From NCBI GenBank assembly GCA_964387885.1, contig CAYLYZ010000005.1:1-64000 (forward strand): a stretch of 64,000 bases of DNA, read 5' to 3'. Shown here in pieces: positions 27,560-37,122 of the stretch. The stretch comes from JABGPL01 sp964387885. GTDB lineage: Bacteria > Electryoneota > AABM5-125-24 > Hatepunaeales > Hatepunaeaceae. A program made the position numbers and the translations under genes. A model generated the notes under the pieces. It was given only the letters and a program-made list of their open reading frames with translations, was not told the origin of the DNA and searched no databases. How positions within the stretch are numbered: position 1 is the stretch's first letter; every line of letters starts with the position of its first letter.

Positions 27560-30538
27560 CTATCGAAGCAATTCAACCGGACGTATAACGCGGTTCACTG
27601 CCGATTGAATCTCCATAAAATACATTCCACTCGGAAGAGGTTCTCCGGATACTCCTGTCCCATGCCAGAGCATTCTGTGAGTTCCTGGGGATAATTGTAA
27701 AGTTTGAACACCGTACACTTCACGACCGAGTATATTAACTACGCGCATTGTCAGTCGTCCGGGTTGTGAAATCCTGATCGGGACAATAACGGAGCTGTTA
27801 AATGGATTTGGATATGCGGGATCAACAATGAACGCTTCCGGAACAGAAGGCTTTTGAGGATCATAAGGAACATCTCGATTTCCGACATAAGAACCGGCAA
27901 AGCAGAATACCGTTCCATTTTCCATTGCCCCAAAAATGTCCATCTCACCATTTCCATCTATGTCGCGAGCTCCTTCAACAAGGACAAATCCATGCCCTTC
28001 ATCGACATTGCTATATGACCATAGACCGTCCGAACCATTTCCGCTGTAAGCATATAACCTGCCACTGGCAGTGCCAACAAGAAAATCCATTCTGTTATCG
28101 AAATCATAATCCATTAAAAGCGCCATTGAAGCGGTGACTGATCCGACATAAACAGACGTATCCCATGCTGCTTCAGAAGTACGACCGTCAATTGCTCTGA
28201 TCACAAAGTCATCCCCGTAAAGTATATCAGGGCTGCCATTGCCATTAACATCGTTGGTCGGAATTGCTTTCTGAAGTTCTGGATGAGATCGATTATTCCA
28301 TAGTGTTATACCATTGGAACCATTTATTACGGTTATTCCACTGTTATAAGTCTGGAATCCAATATCCGTGCTGCCATCACCGTTAGCATCATCTAATAGC
28401 GAAAAAGAACTGCGGATTGAACCCTCGACTTCATTTTCCCAGACCACTCTACCACGACGCCCATCAACACCTCGAACACCTCCGTCCTCAAACACTACCG
28501 TTAAATCGTCGATGTGATCACCATTAAAATCAGGGACGATGTAAGAGTATTTCGGGATGCCATCGAGCTCAAGTTCCCAGATAAGCCTTCCGGTTTCGCC
28601 GTTCAAAAGAACAATCGCATTTGTTGTGTGCTGTTCATCCACAGCTGCAATTGCAGCAAAAACATCTAATATCTCATCACCATTGAAATCCTGTTCCCCA
28701 TTGGCAACAATTATGTTTCCTCCACTGCCATGCATCCCATTGCTATCAAATACCCAAATCACTTCACCGGTTCGACCGGATAAAGTGATTACCTGTTTTG
28801 CGCCTCCGGATAAACCAACAACGATGTCTTTTACGCCATCTTCATCCAGATCGTCGGTGTTTGAAAGTGCATCCGGGTTCTTAACCAAACCTCTGCGCCA
28901 TGGATTAAGATTGGTGTGGTATGTCCAAATCGCAATTGCGGTATCGGTGGATGCCGCATGATAAGCACGAATCTTAAAATCGTTCGATGCGATAACCACA
29001 TCGGCTAATCCATCACCTGTGACATCATCGATCGCTTTTATTGCTCGAGCCTGCGGAACAGGCATCTCACGGTTCCCGACTACAGTTGTCCAAAGAACTT
29101 CCCCGGCGCGGTAGTTATCAAGTTCGGTTGTACCGCTGAGGGAAACTGCAATCTCAGGTGTGTCCGGATCATTGCTTCGAATTAAAACGGATTCTGCGAA
29201 GGCTCTATTATCATATCTGTTTGGTCTAAAGAAAATGGGAATTCTGTATAATCCGGGTTCATTAAAGGTGTGTGGGAAATCGTAATAGCCACTCCAAAAT
29301 GAATCATTTGAAAAACGAAGTTCTTCTATACGTAACGGTTCTGCACCTTCACTCTCTATTTCAAGATATCTCAGGTTTGATCCATTTACCAATGCCCCGC
29401 AACGGGTTTCACCAAAGTCTATTACACGTTGATGGATAACGATATTACGTTCTCTTCGGATGCCCTTTCCACGTAAGTCAACCCAATATGTTTCATCATC
29501 AATATCATATGTAAAACCCCATTGAATTCTGACAGAATCTTCATAGCCAGGTTCAAATGCAAACCTCATTAGTGCAGAATCTCCTCCTGCCAGATATTCC
29601 GGAAAGCGCCAGACATAGGGTACAAAGATATCCTCGTTGCCATCTCTGGATTGCAATTCAATAAGCCTTGCACGACGAGCACCATCATTAAAAACCCACA
29701 AATCCCATTCAACCATTTCACCGATCTGGACAGATCCGAAGTTGTGGTTTAATGTGGAGAATCGAATATTACCATCCAATATTGTAAGAACTTTATAAAG
29801 TCTGTCTGTTTCTCCGTCCACACCATTATCAATCATCCAAAGGTAGGTCCCGTCGGATGTCAGTCCATCCGGATTATTCCCGGGAGTCTCAAATGTTCTG
29901 ACGAAACGACCGCTCTCGGGGTTAACTTCACGAATCTCCTGGGCAAGGCGATCAGCCACAAATACTCTACCCCGATGGAATGCCGCATCACGAGTGTGAC
30001 GGCCTGTAAAAGGCATGGAGCGAAGAACTCTACCCTTAGCATCCAGCTGTAAAATCGTACCATTTTGAGCTGAAAATGTTGCAGTCCAAAACGTCGTTCC
30101 ATCTTTTCCAAGACCACCAAGGTTCGGCAGAGGATTGTCAAACGCTACCATACTGCCATTTCTATTAACATAATAGGTTTGATCACTGCGTGGAGATTGA
30201 TAAGCAAGTCCACCATTAAGAGCCGCAAGCCCAATACAATCGGGAATTGGTGCGCGAATACTGTCTACTATCAAGCCCGATTCAGGGTCTAAGGATCTAA
30301 TCCACTCGCCACGTTCACCTATTCCGCCTATCCAGAGGAATTCACCGTCCCATGCCAATCCGGAAGAATACTCCGGAATATCAAATGTTTCGATAATGGG
30401 ATCGGCTCCAACCGTTCCGGAAATGAGGATAATAACAAGAATAACTGTAATCATCCCGGTACTAAACCTGATCATGGAAGTTGCGTCATCGTTTCCGATG
30501 TTCTTTTGAAATCTGAGATTGATTTGTCTTTTAAACAT
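27560..30538 (-). CDS. large secreted beta-propeller protein with ASPM/HYDIN-like middle and T9SS tail (paralogue A)
   Basis: A 992-residue exported protein. After a signal peptide there is an N-terminal NHL/YncE-like propeller (FDIPEYSSGLAWDGEFLWIGG). Two Ig-like ASPM/HYDIN-type domains follow (FGSVQIGEMVEWDLWVFNDG). The C-terminal propeller mixes PQQ and FG-GAP blades (DVNGNGSPDILYGDDF, IDGRTSEAAWD). The tail begins YPNPFN. The next gene upstream (30569) has the same order. The start is uncertain: ATG 30538 or ATG 30475, the latter giving a more typical signal peptide (MITVILVIILISGTVGA). It lies 30 bases from its paralogue, so co-transcription is likely. Function beyond surface binding is unknown. 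Confidence 0.85.
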   Translation of the reverse strand: MFKRQINLRFQKNIGNDDATSMIRFSTGMITVILVIILISGTVGADPIIETFDIPEYSSGLAWDGEFLWIGGIGERGEWIRSLDPESGLIVDSIRAPIPDCIGLAALNGGLAYQSPRSDQTYYVNRNGSMVAFDNPLPNLGGLGKDGTTFWTATFSAQNGTILQLDAKGRVLRSMPFTGRHTRDAAFHRGRVFVADRLAQEIREVNPESGRFVRTFETPGNNPDGLTSDGTYLWMIDNGVDGETDRLYKVLTILDGNIRFSTLNHNFGSVQIGEMVEWDLWVFNDGARRARLIELQSRDGNEDIFVPYVWRFPEYLAGGDSALMRFAFEPGYEDSVRIQWGFTYDIDDETYWVDLRGKGIRRERNIVIHQRVIDFGETRCGALVNGSNLRYLEIESEGAEPLRIEELRFSNDSFWSGYYDFPHTFNEPGLYRIPIFFRPNRYDNRAFAESVLIRSNDPDTPEIAVSLSGTTELDNYRAGEVLWTTVVGNREMPVPQARAIKAIDDVTGDGLADVVIASNDFKIRAYHAASTDTAIAIWTYHTNLNPWRRGLVKNPDALSNTDDLDEDGVKDIVVGLSGGAKQVITLSGRTGEVIWVFDSNGMHGSGGNIIVANGEQDFNGDEILDVFAAIAAVDEQHTTNAIVLLNGETGRLIWELELDGIPKYSYIVPDFNGDHIDDLTVVFEDGGVRGVDGRRGRVVWENEVEGSIRSSFSLLDDANGDGSTDIGFQTYNSGITVINGSNGITLWNNRSHPELQKAIPTNDVNGNGSPDILYGDDFVIRAIDGRTSEAAWDTSVYVGSVTASMALLMDYDFDNRMDFLVGTASGRLYAYSGNGSDGLWSYSNVDEGHGFVLVEGARDIDGNGEMDIFGAMENGTVFCFAGSYVGNRDVPYDPQKPSVPEAFIVDPAYPNPFNSSVIVPIRISQPGRLTMRVVNILGREVYGVQTLQLSPGTHRMLWHGTGVSGEPLPSGMYFMEIQSAVNRVIRPVELLR

Positions 30539-30568
30539 TTCTTATCCAACTATGCGATGAAATTAAAA

Positions 30569-33484
30569 TCACTTTATGAGCACACCACGTCCGACTGAAC
30601 CATCAGAAACAGATGATCCTTCAATTCGGAAGAAATATATGCCGTTAGGAATTGAACCATCATTGAGAGGGTTGTAGCTTATTGAATGAACTCCCGACTG
30701 CAGAAAACCTAGCTCGCGAGTAGACATGATTCGTCCGTTGATATTCATAACTGACAGCTTAACAATATTCGATCTTTCAAGTTTGAAGTTGACGTTAACC
30801 GTGCTATTGAAAGGATTGGGGAACAACCTGATCATATCAGGTGTTCCGGGGCTTGCACCATAAGTCGGCTGACTAACACCAAGATCACCACCCGTTGAAA
30901 TACACCTTACAAAACCATCTTCAAAGATGCCTACAACATCAGCTGACTTGCCCAAATCTATATCTTCAAATGAAATAACATTAACTACCGCACCAACATC
31001 ATCAAAGTTCGCATTCCATCGAACTGCACCATCTCGACCATCAAAACAAACAACATTACCTCTAATCCCCCCAAGAATTACCTCGTTAATCCCGTCACCA
31101 TTTAAATTGTCGGGTAAGGTTATTAGGGTAGTTCCATTTCCCGGATCAGCCCACCATGTTTCCCCTGAAACCGGATTTATGCAGAATGTGGTTTGAACAT
31201 GACCGCAACCGGCCATCTCATTCACTCCATCACCATTAAAATCACTGCCTATCTCGGTGAGAAACATCAAGTTCCCACCAAGTTCGTATCTTGAAAAAAT
31301 CCCGGTGGTCCAAAGCTGCTCTTCCTGTTGAAGTGACCAGGCAGAAATTTCTTCCTGACCGGTATTAATGATCAGGTCGCGTTTCCCATCTCCATCAAGA
31401 TCCGGTGTTGGAAATAGAGGGGGTGCACATTCTGTCTCAATAGAGATTATCAAACCTCCATCTATACCGCTGACGACATTGATCTGATTTTCAAGGTTCA
31501 CCATTACAAAATCAACAACACCGTCCAGGTTAAAATCGTCAATTGGTTCAATATCACCTACTGTCCCGGCATTCAGAGTCCATATTGGTCTACCGGTGGA
31601 TCCATCAAGTCTGAGCAGTTTACGTACTCCATCATCATCCGGATAAATGAGAATAACCGGATCATCGGCTCCATCACCATTACTGTCATATCCACTCTTG
31701 ACAGATCTGATCGGACCTTCAGCACCAACTGAACTCGCAGCCCATCTCCATATCAATTCACCATTAAAACCATTTATCCCATATACAGCTTGATCCTCAC
31801 GACCAGAGCCGAGGAGAATATCGTTTATCCCATCACCGTTTATGTCCCCAGCTGAAACGAGAACTTCTTGTGATAATACACCGGTCGGGGCAAAAGGCTG
31901 ACCATCGAAAGTCTGAGTCCATAACGGATCAACTTCACCGGAACCGAAACCGTTCAAACAGTAAATAGTACCCATAGGACCAACGGCAATACAATCATCA
32001 ATCTGATCATTGTTAATATCTGCCTGACGCAAAATGCTGCCATTGCTGCCATCCCCTTCTTCAAGTTGATGGTACCACATTACCGTACCAGTAGTATAGC
32101 TGCTGTCGCTTCCGGAACCTCTTATTGGAGCTCTGATAATTCTATGAGCATCGTTAGAATAGATATAAAGCGAATCCTCGTACCTTATTCTGCGATGAGG
32201 TGTAAACCACAAATCCACCCATATTGTATCAAGAGTTTCAAGTATTTGAGGAAATTCTGGCGGGAAACACTCAAAAATATCGGGGATCCCGGTTAGCACT
32301 GAATCGACTCTCAACTCGTTGAGTCCCATATTAAAAATTGCAATTCTCGCAGTACGACTACCATCTCTCCAGGGATCACCCCGCACAACTCCAAAATCGA
32401 GTGGATTAGGAGAAAATCCCAAACGTCTTGAATTGAAAATTCCCATACCGGTAACTACAATCTCAGCTTCCGGTTCAACGGGATCATTTGAGGATACCCT
32501 TAAAACATCTGTATATTGCATAAAGGTAGTTGGGAAGAATGCAACCGGAATATTCATATATTCACCCGGTTCAATGATCATCTCCCGCGGAAGCCGCCCT
32601 ATTTCAAATCCGCGTTCCCCGTCATTCAACCTTACTGATTCGATTTCGAGATTACTGTTCCCAACGTTGAACATAGAGAGATTTACCTCAACCTCATCGA
32701 AAACGGTGACTTCCGTAAAATCATAGTGTCTGGAAATCGGTAGAAGTTTTGGAGCATCTCCACCGGACGGATCAATTAGGTAAATGACATCAAAATTTGC
32801 ATTTCTGCCATCATCAACTATTGCAATAAGCCTTTGTTCGTCAATAACTACCGAAGCAATGCCTTTTGGTGAAGAAGCAGGTGTGCGGAAGATATTAATT
32901 TCTCTTCCGTTTTCAGGATCAAAGACGTGAAGAAATCCTTCAATTCGATCGGTTATCCAGAGGTACTGACCGTCAAAAGCAATATCTCCGGGATTTCTGA
33001 TATTCGTGTGGAAACGTCGTAGCTCATTGCCCCCAGGCTCAAACAGGGTCAAATAGTTTACTTCGTTGACATCAATCATTGTCCAGAGCGATCTGTCAAC
33101 GATTTCCAGACCGCGCATAAACTCGTAAGGCTTGTCAATCTGATCAATTACCTCACCTCGAGAGCTGATTGAATAAAGAGCCTCGGAACCGAGAAACCAT
33201 CCAGAGCCATTAATTGCTAATCCAAAGCAGGATGTTTCGGGAGCTTCAAGTTCAACAAGGATTCGACCACTTTCAGGATTGATTATCCTCATTATCTGGT
33301 CGTCACCTTCGAAACCACACAATACGCCTCCATCAATGGGAGTTATCGCGGTAATTCCCTGAGGCACCTCTTCAGCTGAAACAATCTGCCAGGCAAATGC
33401 CGGGGCAAGCAAAGCAAAACCGAGAAGCAAAGTAAATGAAAAAGTTAATAAAAACTGTTGAGTTTTCAATCCAGTTAAGTCCAT
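30569..33484 (-). CDS. large secreted beta-propeller protein with ASPM/HYDIN-like middle and T9SS tail (paralogue B)
   Basis: A 971-residue exported protein with the same plan as the downstream neighbour. It has a signal peptide (LLLGFALLAPAFA) and an N-terminal propeller (DIAFDGQYLWITDRIEGFLHVFDPENG). ASPM/HYDIN-like Ig domains follow (VEVNLSMFNVGNSNLEIESV), then a C-terminal FG-GAP/PQQ propeller (DINGDGINDILLGSG, DLDGDGKRDLIINTG, DFNGDGVNEMAGCG). The tail begins LFPNPFN and ends GVLIK. The D-x-D/N-G-D-G loops suggest calcium binding. Most likely a surface adhesin or matrix protein; no catalytic domain is visible. Confidence 0.86.
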   Translation of the reverse strand: MDLTGLKTQQFLLTFSFTLLLGFALLAPAFAWQIVSAEEVPQGITAITPIDGGVLCGFEGDDQIMRIINPESGRILVELEAPETSCFGLAINGSGWFLGSEALYSISSRGEVIDQIDKPYEFMRGLEIVDRSLWTMIDVNEVNYLTLFEPGGNELRRFHTNIRNPGDIAFDGQYLWITDRIEGFLHVFDPENGREINIFRTPASSPKGIASVVIDEQRLIAIVDDGRNANFDVIYLIDPSGGDAPKLLPISRHYDFTEVTVFDEVEVNLSMFNVGNSNLEIESVRLNDGERGFEIGRLPREMIIEPGEYMNIPVAFFPTTFMQYTDVLRVSSNDPVEPEAEIVVTGMGIFNSRRLGFSPNPLDFGVVRGDPWRDGSRTARIAIFNMGLNELRVDSVLTGIPDIFECFPPEFPQILETLDTIWVDLWFTPHRRIRYEDSLYIYSNDAHRIIRAPIRGSGSDSSYTTGTVMWYHQLEEGDGSNGSILRQADINNDQIDDCIAVGPMGTIYCLNGFGSGEVDPLWTQTFDGQPFAPTGVLSQEVLVSAGDINGDGINDILLGSGREDQAVYGINGFNGELIWRWAASSVGAEGPIRSVKSGYDSNGDGADDPVILIYPDDDGVRKLLRLDGSTGRPIWTLNAGTVGDIEPIDDFNLDGVVDFVMVNLENQINVVSGIDGGLIISIETECAPPLFPTPDLDGDGKRDLIINTGQEEISAWSLQQEEQLWTTGIFSRYELGGNLMFLTEIGSDFNGDGVNEMAGCGHVQTTFCINPVSGETWWADPGNGTTLITLPDNLNGDGINEVILGGIRGNVVCFDGRDGAVRWNANFDDVGAVVNVISFEDIDLGKSADVVGIFEDGFVRCISTGGDLGVSQPTYGASPGTPDMIRLFPNPFNSTVNVNFKLERSNIVKLSVMNINGRIMSTRELGFLQSGVHSISYNPLNDGSIPNGIYFFRIEGSSVSDGSVGRGVLIK

Positions 33485-33685
33485 TTATTTAATGAAATTT
33501 CAGCCCGAGAAGCACGTTGGTTAGTTCAAAAGAAGTGTAAATCACTCACTTATTGAGCAAACATCGTGCCTTAACTGTTTAATTCACAATTTCTCCAACC
33601 ACAGCAAGAGAATCTGCATACGCTGCATAGCTTAATCATTATAGAATCGCACCGTGCACAAAGTGCATAAAATTCACTCATCATG

Positions 33686-34588
33686 CTAAAAATGCAAAAT
33701 TCCCATCAGATACCTTACAACAATTATCCCCATACAAACCAAAAGTATGATCTTTATTGCGATTACAGGCATGAACTTTTGAACCACCGCTCCAAAGTAG
33801 ATACCTGCCATCCCTCCAATGCCAAATAATGTCCCCAGAGCCCAATCCGGTGATATTACGAGACCTGTTCCATCATAAAACAACTCAAGAGCAGCATAGA
33901 CAAAAACTCCGAAAACCGAAACGGCAAATGTACTGAATAAGGCTACCCCACTAATTGCCCGGACGTGTTGTCGAAATACGGCAACATAAAACGGCGCAAC
34001 CAATGCACCGCCACCGATCCCATAAATCCCACTGACAATACCAACCAAAGAACAAACTGTTACAATTCCGACAATCGAGATTTGAAATTTCGTATCATAT
34101 AACGTATACGAGAAAACACCTTTTGTGAAAGAACAATCTGACCAGTGGAATTCCCCGTTATCATTTCCACTGTTGTTATCAGTTGCGGATTTCCGCAGCA
34201 TATCGGCTACTAACCTGACGCTCAGGTAAAGAAGAACCAAGGCGATAAACACCTTAAACAAGCGAGGATCAGGTAAATATTTTACTCTGATGATCGCCCC
34301 GAGAACGAATCCAGGCATCAAGCTGAAAGTCGTAATAGCAGTAAGGGGCCAGATAACTCTTCTGTCCCTTATATATTTATAAATCCCGCCCGGAATCGCT
34401 ACAATATTGTATAACAGATTCGTAGCACTCACCGCTGGTCCGACAAAACCGAGTATGCTGACCTGAAAAGGTAATAACAGGAAAGCTCCGGTGATTCCGG
34501 CAGTAGATGTCAGGCTCGAAATACAAAAAGCGACAACAATCGGTAACCACCAATACGTTTCAACACCACTTGCGGAAAATTCAATCAC
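33686..34588 (-). CDS. TauE/SafE-family anion exporter/permease
   Basis: A 300-residue inner-membrane protein with about eight hydrophobic segments arranged as two TauE/SafE halves. The first half has SSLTSTAGITGAFLLLPF near 25-45. The second has the family signature GIYGIGGGALVAPFYV near 190. The family moves sulfite, sulfoacetate or similar anions, or acts in permease roles; the substrate cannot be told. It lies 16 bases downstream of leuD on the same strand, so co-transcription is likely though no metabolic link is evident. Confidence 0.9.
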   Translation of the reverse strand: MIEFSASGVETYWWLPIVVAFCISSLTSTAGITGAFLLLPFQVSILGFVGPAVSATNLLYNIVAIPGGIYKYIRDRRVIWPLTAITTFSLMPGFVLGAIIRVKYLPDPRLFKVFIALVLLYLSVRLVADMLRKSATDNNSGNDNGEFHWSDCSFTKGVFSYTLYDTKFQISIVGIVTVCSLVGIVSGIYGIGGGALVAPFYVAVFRQHVRAISGVALFSTFAVSVFGVFVYAALELFYDGTGLVISPDWALGTLFGIGGMAGIYFGAVVQKFMPVIAIKIILLVCMGIIVVRYLMGILHF

Positions 34589-34604
34589 CCGATAGTTACC
34601 GTCT

Positions 34605-35123
34605 CTAAAGTTTTTGTGCTAACTGCATCAAGCCACCGGCGAAATAGATATCCTTCTGAACCGCGCCTAATGGTGAACCATCTGCAATTGTATTTCCGTT
34701 TTGATCTGCAATTTTCCCGGTTTCAAGATCAATTTCAATCACATCACCAGTATGCAATTCAGAGCTCAGTGGTTTGTTACATTCTATCAGTGGCAATCCG
34801 GCGTTGATGGTATTCCGTTTGTAAATTGCACCGAAAGATTCACCTATTAAAGCAGAAACTCCGAGAGCGATAAATCCATCCACCGCCTGCTGACGAGAAG
34901 AACCACATCCGAAATTGTGGCCCACTATCAAAATATCCCCTGTATTAACTACCCTTGGGAAATCCGAGTGTTCGGGCAAGTTGCCAAATATCCATTGTCC
35001 CATTTCAGCCGGATCGGTTATATGCAAATGTCGATTATGAAAAATCATATCCGTATCCACATCCGGTTCGGGAACTATGTAAACATTGCCTTTCAGTTGT
35101 AAAGGTTTATCTTTTAATGCCAT
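34605..35123 (-). CDS. leuD: 3-isopropylmalate dehydratase small subunit (LeuD/HacB type)
   Basis: The 172-residue product is the swivel-domain subunit of an aconitase-superfamily dehydratase. It has the DVDTDMIFHNRHL motif near the N-terminus. GHNFGCGSSRQQAV near residues 68-81 carries the substrate-binding loop, and a late FGAIYKRNTINAGLP follows. The short form resembles the LeuD/HacB group used for isopropylmalate or homoaconitate. The large subunit (leuC) is not in the window, so the substrate rests on homology. It starts at ATG 35123, with a structured repeat at 35178-35243 just upstream. Confidence 0.9.
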   Translation of the reverse strand: MALKDKPLQLKGNVYIVPEPDVDTDMIFHNRHLHITDPAEMGQWIFGNLPEHSDFPRVVNTGDILIVGHNFGCGSSRQQAVDGFIALGVSALIGESFGAIYKRNTINAGLPLIECNKPLSSELHTGDVIEIDLETGKIADQNGNTIADGSPLGAVQKDIYFAGGLMQLAQKL

Positions 35124-35177
35124 ATCTCTCTACATTCGAAGAATATCTGAGAATCGGATCTCAGGCTCAGTGGCAAC

Positions 35178-35243
35178 GGGGAGGACGGACATTCCTGTCC
35201 GTCTTATCACCCTTTGAGGCGGACAGGAATCTCCGCTCTCCCC
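35178..35243. repeat. composite two-hairpin structured element (copy 1)
   Basis: An outer stem GGGGAG/CTCCCC (35178-35183, 35238-35243) encloses hairpin 1 (GACGGACA, loop TTCC, TGTCCGTC) and hairpin 2 (GCGGA ... TCCGC). The same plan with different arm sequences is at 48372-48445. Confidence 0.6.
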
Positions 35244-35287
35244 AAATGCCTGTGATGCCTGAATGACAGTACTCTAATGAAAAAGAA

Positions 35288-36775
35288 CTACCGGATTTCA
35301 GTCTCGAGAATCTCGATTTCAACGTTTCCAATAATCGGTGCTAACTCGGTTGACTCTGTTATTCCACCTGACGCAAACGCAATTCGAGCTGCATCTGCCT
35401 GTTTTTGTCCAAATGTCGGTTCGAACTCTTCCCAACGACCTTCAACCCATGCCGAAGGCCAGGCATGGTAGTAAAACCTGCCCTGTTGATATACGACTCC
35501 AAGTTGTATCCGGGCTGGTATACCTACCGATCTCGCCAATGCAGTAAACAGTACGCTGTGTTCGTTGCAATCTCCCTGTAATTGCTGCAGCACTGCCAGA
35601 GCAGAAGGTATACCTGTTGCCGGTTGCTTTTTTATTGCATGAAACACCCAATCTGTCAAACGATTGAGGCTGTCTATCCTGCTAACACCGCCCATCATGA
35701 CATTTCGGGCGAGTTGAATAATTGACTTCTCTCGAGATTCAATAAACGGTGCGTCTCTAACGTATTTTAAACGATTTCTCAGCTTACTGGTCGTATCCAC
35801 AGCTGTCTGAAATACTTCAAATATCCCCTTGGACTCATCGACCACTCGTTGACGACCGCTGACACTGGCAATTTTCTTAACATCAATACCGAAGATCCTG
35901 TACTTAGCATAATCGGTACGCCGAGGTGCCTTTATTACACCATCGGGTTTAATTGAATATATAGCAAGAAAATCAACCTTTGTATCCTCATCATCAACTT
36001 CAAGCGCGATCTCTTTTTCTTCCCGCCGCATTGTCATACCGAGAGGTGCGAACTCTGCAATTGAATTACCATTCGCATCGACATACACAGACGATTCAAG
36101 ACCTGCCATTCGCGTTGTCAATTTACGCGCTTCATAGTCACCGCCCCATAACCTGTGCGTTTCAAGTGGGGCTCCAATCACAATCAAATCCTGCATCTCT
36201 AACTTGACGGGATCAAATCCGGCAAGTTTAAGTGAATCATTTTCCCCCAGCCTGCCTGCATGCAGCAGCGGTTTTATTGCTTGACTCAGGTAAATAGGTT
36301 CTGGTGCAGGAAAAAACTTCTCACTTGTTTTTCCACCAGAATTGACCTCTATACGTAGAACCTTGTCCTCAACCCATCCGGAAAACACCGTAGCATAAGG
36401 TTCAGCCTCGAGACGACCACGAAAGGCGACAAGAGCAAGCGTGCTGTCAGTTTCTATTCGAGTACGCATTCGCATCTGCTGCTTAACGCCCATCATTGCA
36501 CCCTGAATGCTTGAAAACTCCCGAATTTCATAGCCATGTGTATCGAGAGGTTCAAGTTCAGTGTTGACATACCCGATCTTCTGCCCGCTGAGATATACAC
36601 CCATCCAATAAGACTCCGGTTCCAGAAAAACTCCCCAGAGTAACTCATCAGGTGCATGCAATCCTCCGTGAGGTTCTCTGTAATAGCCTGTTATTAATAT
36701 CGCTATCAAAGCGAACCATGCAAGATAAGTTCCCCACCAGGACAGACGTTTTGTCAGTCTTTCATAATCAAGCAT
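35288..36775 (-). CDS. membrane-anchored transglutaminase-like protein
   Basis: A 495-residue protein with one N-terminal membrane segment (YLAWFALIAILITGYY, about 17-32). A long extracytoplasmic domain follows, then a C-terminal transglutaminase-core fold. The core shows C403 in QGDCNEHS and H437 in YYHAW. At the usual aspartate position there is E452 in EFEPTF, so the triad would be Cys-His-Glu. Such proteins act as peptidases or cross-linkers; activity with Glu is plausible but unproven. ATG 36775 begins just below a 55-bp tandem repeat array that may carry its promoter. Confidence 0.84.
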   Translation of the reverse strand: MLDYERLTKRLSWWGTYLAWFALIAILITGYYREPHGGLHAPDELLWGVFLEPESYWMGVYLSGQKIGYVNTELEPLDTHGYEIREFSSIQGAMMGVKQQMRMRTRIETDSTLALVAFRGRLEAEPYATVFSGWVEDKVLRIEVNSGGKTSEKFFPAPEPIYLSQAIKPLLHAGRLGENDSLKLAGFDPVKLEMQDLIVIGAPLETHRLWGGDYEARKLTTRMAGLESSVYVDANGNSIAEFAPLGMTMRREEKEIALEVDDEDTKVDFLAIYSIKPDGVIKAPRRTDYAKYRIFGIDVKKIASVSGRQRVVDESKGIFEVFQTAVDTTSKLRNRLKYVRDAPFIESREKSIIQLARNVMMGGVSRIDSLNRLTDWVFHAIKKQPATGIPSALAVLQQLQGDCNEHSVLFTALARSVGIPARIQLGVVYQQGRFYYHAWPSAWVEGRWEEFEPTFGQKQADAARIAFASGGITESTELAPIIGNVEIEILETEIR

Positions 36776-36790
36776 TTTCAGTCGATCCTA

Positions 36791-37018
36791 CTGAATATTT
36801 TGTCAACAAAGTCAATTAGTCAAAGATGTTGAATTTGACAAAACACAGGATATTTTGTCAAGTTTTGCATTTAATCAAAGAAGTTGAATTTGACAAAACA
36901 CTGATTATCTTGTCAACAATTGCAATTATACAAAGAAGTTGAATTTGACAAAACACTGATTATCTTGTCAACAATTGCAATTATACAAAGAAGTTGAATT
37001 TGACAAAACACTGATATG
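36791..37018. repeat. 55-bp tandem repeat array with promoter-like boxes
   Basis: Two identical 55-bp units (36886-36940, 36941-36995) are flanked by one diverged unit (36831-36885) and partial units on either side. Each unit has 7-bp inverted arms TTGACAA/TTGTCAA. On the minus strand the two identical units contain TATAAT with TTGTCA 15 bases before it. The array ends 15 bases from the transglutaminase start codon, so it occupies that gene's promoter/leader position. Confidence 0.8.
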
Positions 37019-37122
37019 TCACAAAAGTGCATAAGATAAATAAAATGCTATATTTATTACCAAAATGCCACCTTCAAATCGTAATAATTGGTTTGAAGGT
37101 AATTTGGATACTCATTGATCCT

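Noticed and set aside
36791..37018. CRISPR array
   Set aside because: The 55-bp units abut with no variable spacers, two units are identical and no cas gene is near.
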